This document shows, in pieces, positions 1 through 4,801 of a DNA stretch of 6,220 nt. The DNA is from JBFGWM01 sp041588495 (GTDB taxonomy: Bacteria > Pseudomonadota > Gammaproteobacteria > Pseudomonadales > JBFGWM01): NCBI GenBank assembly GCA_041588495.1, contig JBFGWM010000171.1:1-6220 (forward strand). The letters run 5' to 3'. The translations under genes were made by a program, and so were the position numbers. The notes beneath the pieces were generated by a model. That model was not told the DNA's origin. It did no database searches and worked only from the letters and a program-made list of their open reading frames with translations. Within the stretch, counting starts at the first letter, position 1; each line of letters begins with the position of its first letter.

Positions 1-130
1 TCCTCGAAGCGCAGCAGGATCTGGGTGGACTGACCGCTGCCGCCCGGGTCGTCTCCGTCAACGCTCAGCTCCGGCGCGTCGGACATGTTGTCGGCCGGTG
101 CTGCTTCCAGCAGACCGGTGTCCACTGTAC
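1..130 (-). other. Non-RecR segment fused in frame to RecR, resembling a secreted DNRLRE-type domain
   Basis: Residues about 103-144 of the recR frame include SVDGDDPGGSGQSTQILLRF. From memory this resembles the start of DNRLRE-type beta-rich domains found in secreted or surface proteins, where an aspartate/glycine-rich DGDDPGGSG stretch is followed by a LLRFD-like strand. It does not look like any part of RecR. The change falls near positions 120-135, where RecR would normally read G-x-Y-x-G-x-Y; the shared Y-S-G-T could have been a short patch of homology at the crossover. Domain assignment is by recall only and the piece is cut by the window edge. Confidence 0.4.
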
Positions 131-434
131 CGCTGTAACCGCCGGCGCCCTCGACGGCGATGATGTCGGCCGGGGATTCCAGCACGCAGAGGACACTGTC
201 ATCGCGGCGCGCACTCGCGCACAGGCGGCACAGGGTCTCCTCGGAGAAGGTGCGGCACGACTCACAACGCCCGACGCCACGCATGGCTGCCTCCAGGGTA
301 CGCGCCAGCTCGAGACCGCCGTCGCGGTCCCGCTCCAGCAACTGGAACGCCATGCGCTGGGCCGAGCGCGGCCCGACACCGGGCAGGCAGCGCAGCGCTT
401 CGATCAGCTGGTCGATGAGGGGACTGAAACTCAT
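1..434 (-). CDS. recR: Recombination protein RecR, N-terminal half, joined in frame to non-RecR sequence; runs off the window
   Basis: RecR works with RecO and RecF to load RecA on gapped DNA. The reading frame starts at the ATG at 434-432 and stays open to the window edge (144 codons). Residues 1-102 are typical RecR: the helix-hairpin-helix stretch LPGVGPRSAQRMAF (17-30), a four-cysteine zinc site C57, C60, C69 and C72, and the opening of the Toprim domain with VLESPADIIAVE (84-95). From about residue 103 the expected continuation (a YFVL-type strand, then a glycine- and leucine-rich Toprim core) is absent; instead the frame reads VDTGLLEAAP and onward to LLRFE. Neither other frame on this strand restores RecR. 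Only 4 bases separate the start from the ybaB stop, so translation is probably coupled; no strong ribosome binding site is visible. Identity of the N-terminal part is near certain; whether the gene is truly broken or the assembly is chimeric is open. Confidence 0.9.
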   Translation of the reverse strand, partial: MSFSPLIDQLIEALRCLPGVGPRSAQRMAFQLLERDRDGGLELARTLEAAMRGVGRCESCRTFSEETLCRLCASARRDDSVLCVLESPADIIAVEGAGGYSGTVDTGLLEAAPADNMSDAPELSVDGDDPGGSGQSTQILLRFE

Positions 435-438
435 GCAG

Positions 439-762
439 TCAGAGGTTGAAATTGAACCCGGGCGGCAGGTTCATGCCCGAGGCCAGGCCTGACATCTTTT
501 CGCGGTTGCTGGCCTCGACCTTGCGCACGGCGTCGTTGACCGCCGCGGCCAGGAGGTCCTCCAGCATTTCCTTGTCCTCGCCGAGCACGTCGGGATCGAT
601 GCTCACCCGGCGCACCTCGTGACGGCCGTTCATGACCACCGAAACCATGCCGGCACCGGCCTCCCCGGTCACCTCCAGGTTGGCCAGCTCCTCCTGCATG
701 CGCTGCATGTTTTCCTGGACCTTCTGCACCTGCTGCATCAGCCCCTGCAAACCGTCTTTCAT
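439..762 (-). CDS. ybaB: Nucleoid-associated protein, YbaB/EbfC family
   Basis: A 107-residue DNA-binding protein that, from family knowledge, forms a dimer with a tweezer-like shape and binds DNA in the nucleoid. The length is usual for the family. The N-terminal half is a helix rich in Q, M and E (residues about 6-30, LMQQVQKVQENMQRMQEELA), followed by the beta strands around VTGEAGAGMVSVVMNGRHEVRRVSIDP, the conserved helix with EDLLAAAVNDAVRKVE, and a short tail with GMNLPPGF, all characteristic. The gene sits 48 bases after dnaX and 4 bases before recR, the usual order, so it is probably co-transcribed with both. Upstream of the ATG at 762-760 is a tandem GAGTAGA repeat with only a weak ribosome-binding match. 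Confidence 0.97.
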   Translation of the reverse strand: MKDGLQGLMQQVQKVQENMQRMQEELANLEVTGEAGAGMVSVVMNGRHEVRRVSIDPDVLGEDKEMLEDLLAAAVNDAVRKVEASNREKMSGLASGMNLPPGFNFNL

Positions 763-810
763 GCTCTACTCTCTACTCCGCATTAGTCGCAGCCGCCGGA
801 GCGGGGTCGC

Positions 811-2487
811 TCAGTCGATCGGCTTCACGCTTTCCAGCCGGATACGCCCGCCCAGTTTTTCCTGTAGCGCGCGCACCGTGCCATCTCCCTCGAGTTCGGC
901 GACCGCCGCCTGCATACGCTCCACGCGCAGCCGCTCGGATCGCGCCGCCGGCGATTCCGCCACCGGGTCGCCGGGCTCGATCCGCACCGCCACCGGGGCG
1001 CCGAACACCACCGCCAGGGCCGCGCGGATCGCATCACGGTGGTCCTCTGAATAGAGTGTCGCATGTTCCCGTTCCAGGATGAAATGGACGCTGTCGGGTC
1101 CGCTTTCGGCGGGGACACAGTGGGCCGCGATGCGCGCAGCGATGCCGGGCAGTTCCAGTTCAGGCAACAGGCGGATCCAGGCCTCCGCATCGAGGTTCTC
1201 CGGCGCCCCGGGAGGGACTGCCGACGGAAGTTTCAGGCCTGCTTCAGTTTTTTTTTTGGCGTCCGCTTCAGGAACGCCGCCTACCGCTTCCATCACGGCT
1301 GCCGGCTCGGGTTCCGGCGCCGGGCGGGTTTGCGGGGGTTCCGATCCGGACACCGCGTTTGACTGCCCGGAGGGCGCCACCCGCGCCATGCCACCGGGGC
1401 CGGAGACCGGCAGGAAACTCAGCATCCGCAACAGGGTCATTTCCAGCCCCGCCCGCGGGTCTGGCGCGAAGGGCAGGTCCCGGCGCCCGTGCAGACCGAC
1501 CTGGTAGAACAGTTGGAGGTCCTCGGGCGCGATCCGGGCCGCGAGATCGCGCTCCGCCGCATCGGCGAGAAAACCGTCTCCCGTGTACCCCGGGACCGCC
1601 TGCAGCACCGCGACCCGGTGCAGCAGGGTCAGCAGTTCCTCCAGCAGGCCGGGGAAATCCGGAGTCCGCGAGGCCAGTTCCGCGACCACGTCGAGCAGCG
1701 CGGCACCGTCGCCAGCGAGCAGCGCCTCCAGGATACGTACCGCGTGATCGCGCTCGATGGTGCCGAGCATGGCGCAGACGTCAGTCTCGATGACGCGGCC
1801 GTTGCCGTATCCGACCGCCTGGTCGGCCAGGCTCAGGGCGTCGCGCATGCTGCCGGCCGCGGCCCGCGCGAGGCGTTCCAGGGCGCCGCTCTCGAACTCG
1901 ATCGACTCCGCCTCCAGCACCTCGCGCAGGCGGGCGGTGATCAGGTCCGGGGTCAGGTTCTTAAGGTTGAACTGCAGGCAGCGCGACAGCACCGTGACCG
2001 GCAGTTTCTGCGGGTCGGTGGTGGCGAGCAGGAATTTCACGTGGGGCGGCGGCTCTTCCAGGGTCTTCAGCAGCGCGTTGAAGCTGCTCTTCGAGAGCAT
2101 GTGCACCTCGTCGACGAGGTACACCTTGAAGCGGCCGCGGGTCGGGGCGTACTGGGCGTTCTCGAGGAGTTCCCGGGTCTGCTCGACCTTGGTTTGCGAC
2201 GCGGCATCGACCTCGATGAGGTCCACGTAGCGCCCCTCGCCGATCTCGGTGCAGGCGGCGCAGGTGCCGCACGGCTGCGCCGAGATCCCCTGCTCGCAGT
2301 TCAGGCAGCGGGCCAGGATCCGGCCCAGCGTGGTCTTGCCGACCCCGCGGGTTCCTGTGAAGAGATAGGCGTGGTGCAGGCGCTGCTGCTCGAGGGCATG
2401 GACCAGGGCTTTCAGGACATGCTCCTGGCCCACCATTTCGGCGAACGAACGGGGTCGCCACTTGCGGGCCAGGACCTGGTAACTCAT
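811..2487 (-). CDS. dnaX: DNA polymerase III subunits gamma and tau (clamp-loader ATPase)
   Basis: The AAA+ motor of the clamp loader, which opens the sliding clamp and, as tau, ties polymerase cores to the helicase. The 558-residue frame begins MSYQVLARKWRP, the standard start. Visible motifs: Walker A GTRGVGKT (45-52), zinc-binding C64, C73, C76 and C79, Walker B VYLVDEVH (122-129), sensor-1 region ATTD (155-158) and the SRC arginine-finger motif (168-170). The ATPase and collar domains run to about residue 370, followed by a linker rich in P, A and E (about 370-430) and a compact tau-specific tail to 558. Tau is shorter than the 643 residues of E. coli. Within the linker a ten-A run at codons 411-414 probably directs synthesis of a shorter gamma product. 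There is no Shine-Dalgarno match before the ATG (the sequence there is CTCTCCCC), so initiation may be weak. dnaX lies about 100 bases after ffs and upstream of ybaB and recR. Confidence 0.98.
   Translation of the reverse strand: MSYQVLARKWRPRSFAEMVGQEHVLKALVHALEQQRLHHAYLFTGTRGVGKTTLGRILARCLNCEQGISAQPCGTCAACTEIGEGRYVDLIEVDAASQTKVEQTRELLENAQYAPTRGRFKVYLVDEVHMLSKSSFNALLKTLEEPPPHVKFLLATTDPQKLPVTVLSRCLQFNLKNLTPDLITARLREVLEAESIEFESGALERLARAAAGSMRDALSLADQAVGYGNGRVIETDVCAMLGTIERDHAVRILEALLAGDGAALLDVVAELASRTPDFPGLLEELLTLLHRVAVLQAVPGYTGDGFLADAAERDLAARIAPEDLQLFYQVGLHGRRDLPFAPDPRAGLEMTLLRMLSFLPVSGPGGMARVAPSGQSNAVSGSEPPQTRPAPEPEPAAVMEAVGGVPEADAKKKTEAGLKLPSAVPPGAPENLDAEAWIRLLPELELPGIAARIAAHCVPAESGPDSVHFILEREHATLYSEDHRDAIRAALAVVFGAPVAVRIEPGDPVAESPAARSERLRVERMQAAVAELEGDGTVRALQEKLGGRIRLESVKPID
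1244..1257 (-). promoter_or_regulatory. Slippery A10 run in dnaX with immediate -1 stop (gamma/tau switch)
   Basis: In the sense direction the dnaX frame reads GCC AAA AAA AAA ACT GAA. The run of ten A (1257-1248) contains a classic A-AAA-AAA heptamer in the phase needed for ribosomal -1 slippage. After a -1 shift the next codons are AAC TGA, giving a product of 414 residues. A +1 shift reads CTG AAG CAG GCC and then TGA. E. coli makes gamma by ribosomal frameshifting at AAAAAAG; Thermus makes it by RNA polymerase slippage on a run of A. Which mechanism operates here cannot be told from sequence; a ten-base homopolymer suits polymerase slippage, and both may occur. Confidence 0.8.
1258..1278 (-). 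promoter_or_regulatory. Hairpin abutting the dnaX slippery run on its 5' side
   Basis: In the dnaX message GGCGT pairs with ACGCC (1278-1274 with 1262-1258) and a further CC/GG pair forms past one unpaired base, leaving the six-base loop TGAAGC. The 3' foot of the stem is directly followed by the ten A. It could influence slippage of RNA polymerase (as an RNA hairpin forming behind the enzyme) or of ribosomes. It is also coding sequence, so chance in a GC-rich gene is possible. Confidence 0.4.
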
Positions 2488-2589
2488 GGGGAGAGAATCC
2501 GCGAAATCAGGGACACGGTCTGCGGAATCTTACCTCGACTGGCATCGACATGCCATGCGAAGCGGTGTCGGCGAAGGGATTGCGGGGGC

Positions 2590-2714
2590 GCCATGGTGGC
2601 GGCCCGATCCAGCCACACCCCGGCGCCCGAGTCCACTGCTGCGGCTGCTCCCTTCCGGGCCTGACCGGGTTCACAGCTTATCGACGCGAGGGGACCGGAA
2701 AGGGCCACCATGGC
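2590..2714 (-). ncRNA. ffs: Signal recognition particle RNA, bacterial small (4.5S) type
   Basis: RNA core of the signal recognition particle, which binds Ffh and targets ribosomes making membrane proteins to FtsY. Reading the minus strand, the universally conserved domain IV is present: GGTCAGG (2666-2660), the GGAA tetraloop (2656-2653) and AGCAGCC (2649-2643), in the order and spacing of E. coli 4.5S RNA. The conserved GGTCAGG begins 48 bases from the proposed 5' end, as in E. coli. The ends pair perfectly over 11 bp: GCCATGGTGGC (2714-2704) with GCCACCATGGC (2600-2590), forming the base of the long hairpin. About 125 nt is slightly longer than the 114 nt of E. coli. The gene lies upstream of dnaX on the same strand, a common gammaproteobacterial arrangement. 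Exact mature ends are inferred from the stem; no U-rich terminator follows. Short frames across it are not genes. Confidence 0.93.
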
Positions 2715-2743
2715 AATCCGGGACGCTGCCCGAAGGAGCCGGG

Positions 2744-2772
2744 ATTGTGCATGAAGCGGGAGGGCTCCGCAA
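2744..2772 (-). promoter_or_regulatory. Probable sigma-70 promoter of ffs
   Basis: On the minus strand a TTGCGG -35 hexamer (2772-2767) and a CACAAT -10 hexamer (2749-2744) are separated by 17 bases. Transcription would start near 2737, giving a precursor leader of about 23 nt before the SRP RNA 5' end at 2714. E. coli 4.5S RNA also has a short leader of this size, removed by RNase P. The start region is GC-rich, as in stringently controlled stable-RNA promoters. The site lies in the gap after the stop codon of the MBL gene. Confidence 0.55.
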
Positions 2773-2785
2773 GGCGCGGCGGGCG

Positions 2786-3742
2786 TCAGCGGATGGTTTT
2801 CGGGTAGTAACCGATCTGCGCCTGCACGTGGTCGTCATGGGCGGGAATGATCACCAGGTCGGGCAACTGGTGCATCAGCCGGTGCACGCGGACCACCTCG
2901 CGCGAGGTCCTGGCGCGGTCGTCATCGGCAAGCATGCTGGCCAGGGCGAACTTCCGCGCCGGAATGCGGAAGCCCTCCAGGGACCAGGTCACATCACCGG
3001 TGAAGAAGAAGCGACGGTTCCCGGTCAGGTTCAGGAACATCCCGACCGAGCCAGGGGAATGTCCGCCCATGGGCACGAAGACGATGCTGCCGTCCCCGTA
3101 CAGGTCGTGACTGCGCGGGTAATTGAGGTAGGGCTGCTCGATAAACTCGATGTGACGCCAGCGGATGCCGTCGGCATCGAACTGCGAGCGCAGGTAGACC
3201 CGGGCGTTGGCCGGGTCATTGGCCGCACGATGCTCGTCACGGTGCAGGTAGATGTCCGCGCCGGGAAAATCCTCGATGCCGCTGGCGTGGTCCCAGTGCA
3301 TGTGGCTGAGATAGATTCGCGTGATCCGCGCGGGATCGTAACCCTGCGCCTGCAGCTGCTCCACGACCGGAGCATATTTCCGGTAGCGCATCAGCGGCCG
3401 GATATACGCCGGCATCTCGCGGAACTGGGTGTCGATCTCGCGGCCCAGGCCGGTATCGAACAGGATGTCTCCACGGGGGTGGGTGACCAATACCGCGCTA
3501 TGCACGAAAGTTCGCGCACGGGTCCAGCTGCCCCCCTCGAAGGCGAACGCGTCGAGGGACTGGGCATCCCCGGTGCGCACCAGCGCGAAGGACACGTCCG
3601 GCAACGGCGACGGGGTTACCGCGCTGGCCTCGTCAACGTTGAAATATGGATAGGTTTCGGGGTCGAGCGGTGAACTGCAGGCTGCCAGGTGCAGCAGCGC
3701 GAACAGCAGGGCAGCGCGGGCCATGCCCGGTGTTGAAAACAT
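2786..3742 (-). CDS. Putative lipoprotein of the metallo-beta-lactamase fold (lactonase-like hydrolase)
   Basis: A 318-residue MBL-fold hydrolase. The metal-binding set is complete: SHMHWDH (H147, H149, D151, H152), H228 in GGHSPG, D250 in FTGD and H302 in PAHD, giving a likely two-metal, usually zinc, centre. The spacing resembles N-acyl-homoserine lactonases of the AiiA type and related esterases, but the substrate cannot be assigned. The N terminus is a lipoprotein signal: a hydrophobic stretch ending LHLAAC with the modifiable cysteine at C22, followed by S-S, so the mature protein should be lipid-anchored outside the cytoplasm, probably in the outer membrane because no aspartate follows the cysteine. 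The ATG at 3742 is preceded by GGGAAAACAGG; an alternative start at residue 7 (MARAALLFALL) would give a more typical signal length. The gene follows the receiver-domain gene by 69 bases and appears to have its own extended -10 promoter. Confidence 0.88.
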   Translation of the reverse strand: MFSTPGMARAALLFALLHLAACSSPLDPETYPYFNVDEASAVTPSPLPDVSFALVRTGDAQSLDAFAFEGGSWTRARTFVHSAVLVTHPRGDILFDTGLGREIDTQFREMPAYIRPLMRYRKYAPVVEQLQAQGYDPARITRIYLSHMHWDHASGIEDFPGADIYLHRDEHRAANDPANARVYLRSQFDADGIRWRHIEFIEQPYLNYPRSHDLYGDGSIVFVPMGGHSPGSVGMFLNLTGNRRFFFTGDVTWSLEGFRIPARKFALASMLADDDRARTSREVVRVHRLMHQLPDLVIIPAHDDHVQAQIGYYPKTIR

Positions 3743-3754
3743 CCTGTTTTCCCG

Positions 3755-3776
3755 TCGCGCAATGCGAATCGCGCAA
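3755..3776 (-). repeat. Direct repeat TTGCGCGA x2 just after the MBL promoter
   Basis: Two exact copies of TTGCGCGA (3776-3769 and 3762-3755 on the minus strand) are separated by TTCGCA, a 14-base period. They cover the predicted start point and leader of the MBL gene, a position suited to a repressor site, although the period is not a whole helical turn. Chance is possible in GC-rich DNA. Confidence 0.35.
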
Positions 3777-3785
3777 AGTATAGCA
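3777..3785 (-). promoter_or_regulatory. Extended -10 promoter for the MBL lipoprotein gene
   Basis: The minus strand reads TGC TATACT, an extended -10 element (TGn plus a 5-of-6 match to TATAAT). Initiation would fall near 3770, giving a leader of about 28 nt. There is no good -35 at the normal distance, as is usual for extended -10 promoters. It sits in the 69-base gap between the receiver gene and this one. Confidence 0.5.
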
Positions 3786-3791
3786 AGCCTT

Positions 3792-3807
3792 CCCGCGGGG
3801 CCGCGGG
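3792..3807 (-). terminator. Strong GC hairpin just after the receiver-domain gene, without U tract
   Basis: CCCGCGG and CCGCGGG form a perfect 7-bp stem around two bases, starting 4 bases past the stop codon at 3812. It may end or stabilise the receiver-gene transcript, but no T run follows on either strand, so it is not a canonical intrinsic terminator. Confidence 0.35.
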
Positions 3808-3811
3808 CCGG

Positions 3812-4636
3812 TCAGTCGTTCGCGAACAGGCTTGCCGCATTCCGGGCATGAATAATGCCCTGCACCAGCGACTCGGTGGTCAGCTTGCTCTTGGTCAGGA
3901 ACCCCAGCTGCCGGCGCCCGATCAGGCGGATGGCATCCTCGTTCATGTCGATGTCGTCGAACCCGGTGACCAGCAGCATCGGCTGGTGGATGTTGAGCGC
4001 CACGAGTTCGGACACGAAGTCCATACCGGTCAGTTCGCCGAGCTGGTAGTCGATGAGATATGCGTCATATTGACGCTCGCCCATGTTATCGACCATTTCC
4101 CTCGCCTCCTGCACCGACTTCGCCCAGTCGATGTCAAAGCGATACATCGGGCTCAGCGCCAGGTAACTGCGCACCAGTTCGTAATCGTCCTTGTCGTCCT
4201 CGACCAGGAGGATACGCATCATGGTGCCGAGCGCCGCGCGGATGGTGTCATACAACCGGTCCGCGTTGAGATCCTCTTTCGTCATGAAAGACAACCGGCC
4301 CTGGCTGATCCAGTCGATGAGTTCGCCGTCCAGGGTCAGGCGGCGGCGTCCGGTGAGCAGGATCGTGGGTGGATGCGGCGGCCTGCGGATCACGTGACGG
4401 ATGAAATCAGTTCCGTACTCGGCGCCGTCGGGGCCGGCAATGTAGTAATCGACCAGGAACAGGTCATAGTGCTCGATCTGCAGGTGCCGCTTGGCATCGG
4501 CCACGGTGGCCGCCCGCTCGAGAAAAAACATGTCGCTGCCCCCCGCCTGCTTGTCCTTCAGGAGGTCCCGGACCATGAAAAAGTCGTCCATCACATCCTC
4601 GAGAAAGAGGATCTTGATCATCGGGTTGGAAGGCAT
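3812..4636 (-). CDS. Tandem two-receiver-domain response regulator without output domain
   Basis: A 274-residue protein made of two CheY-like receiver domains and little else. Domain 1 (about 7-137): acidic pair E13/D14 in FLEDVMDD, phosphoacceptor D63 in LFLVDYY, T95 in LLTG, K120 in FMTK. Domain 2 (about 140-268): acidic pocket E146/D147/D148 in LLVEDDKDD, D196 in YLIDYQLG, T224 in LVTG, K249 in FLTK. Both therefore keep all residues needed for phosphorylation. After the Thr each domain has an unusually long segment before the Lys strand (24 residues), which suggests internal duplication. No DNA-binding, enzymatic or kinase domain is present, so it probably relays phosphate or regulates a partner by protein contact; no histidine kinase is in the window. 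The start is uncertain: the ATG at 4636 and the one at residue 6 both lack a visible ribosome binding site. A well-formed promoter lies upstream. Confidence 0.9.
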   Translation of the reverse strand: MPSNPMIKILFLEDVMDDFFMVRDLLKDKQAGGSDMFFLERAATVADAKRHLQIEHYDLFLVDYYIAGPDGAEYGTDFIRHVIRRPPHPPTILLTGRRRLTLDGELIDWISQGRLSFMTKEDLNADRLYDTIRAALGTMMRILLVEDDKDDYELVRSYLALSPMYRFDIDWAKSVQEAREMVDNMGERQYDAYLIDYQLGELTGMDFVSELVALNIHQPMLLVTGFDDIDMNEDAIRLIGRRQLGFLTKSKLTTESLVQGIIHARNAASLFAND

Positions 4637-4663
4637 GGGGTCGCATCACTGGGGTGTCTTGTG

Positions 4664-4692
4664 AGTGTAAACGCACAAATGTCAGTGCTCAA
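4664..4692 (-). promoter_or_regulatory. Sigma-70-like promoter for the receiver-domain gene
   Basis: On the minus strand TTGAGC (4692-4687) and TACACT (4669-4664) are separated by exactly 17 bases, with AT-rich surroundings that stand out in this GC-rich window. Initiation near 4657 would give a leader of about 20 nt before the ATG at 4636. The upstream edge touches a 13-base palindrome. Confidence 0.55.
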
Positions 4693-4704
4693 TGAATTAT
4701 TCAT
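4692..4704. promoter_or_regulatory. Palindrome ATGAAT-T-ATTCAT in the divergent promoter region
   Basis: A perfect inverted repeat of two 6-base arms around one T, adjoining the -35 of the receiver-gene promoter and about 15 bases upstream of the -35 candidate of the reductase gene. Its ATTCATG arm recurs at 4745-4751, within a second palindrome TTCATGAA (4746-4753) at the reductase start region. The placement suits a shared transcription-factor site; the binding protein is unknown. Confidence 0.4.
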
Positions 4705-4719
4705 GCACGACAAATGCCG

Positions 4720-4746
4720 CTGACCGGCGGCCGGCCCGACTACAAT
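4720..4746 (+). promoter_or_regulatory. Candidate promoter of the reductase gene
   Basis: TACAAT at 4741-4746 is a 5-of-6 match to the -10 consensus. The best -35 is CTGACC (4720-4725) with a short 15-base spacer, so it is weak and may need an activator. Initiation near 4753 leaves a leader of about 49 nt. Confidence 0.45.
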
Positions 4747-4785
4747 TCATGAAAGCGGAGCACATTTCGTTCCGCAGGCTGCAGG

Positions 4786-4793
4786 AAAGGAGG
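4786..4793 (+). promoter_or_regulatory. Strong ribosome binding site AAAGGAGG for the reductase
   Basis: A near-perfect Shine-Dalgarno sequence 8 bases before the ATG at 4802. It fixes that start and contrasts with the weak or absent sites of the minus-strand genes here, implying high translation of the reductase. Confidence 0.9.
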
Positions 4794-4801
4794 ATCCGAA
4801 C

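Noticed and set aside
2540..2555. TGGCAT-CGAC-ATGCCA hairpin between ffs and dnaX, considered as the ffs terminator, and a TAAGAT element next to it considered as a dnaX promoter
   Set aside because: There is no U tract after the hairpin, and the -35 partner of TAAGAT at the right distance matches consensus poorly.
1489..2664. 391-codon plus-strand open frame opposite dnaX and ffs
   Set aside because: It lies antisense to a certain dnaX and runs into the SRP RNA; its composition is that of a mirror frame in GC-rich DNA and it shows no domain.
2484..2711. 75-codon minus-strand frame across ffs
   Set aside because: It is occupied by conserved SRP RNA structure and overlaps the dnaX start; no protein family is recognisable.
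2486..3673. 395-codon plus-strand open frame opposite ffs and the MBL gene
   Set aside because: It spans an RNA gene, a promoter and the antisense of a protein with a full active site, with no recognisable motif or ribosome binding site.
3792..3807. GC palindrome considered as a mobile-element end or repeat unit
   Set aside because: Only one copy is present, with no flanking duplication or transposase; it is listed as a plain hairpin instead.
3848..4723. 291-codon plus-strand open frame opposite the receiver protein
   Set aside because: Mirror of the receiver gene rich in V, H and Q; the minus-strand frame has both sets of phosphorylation residues and a promoter.
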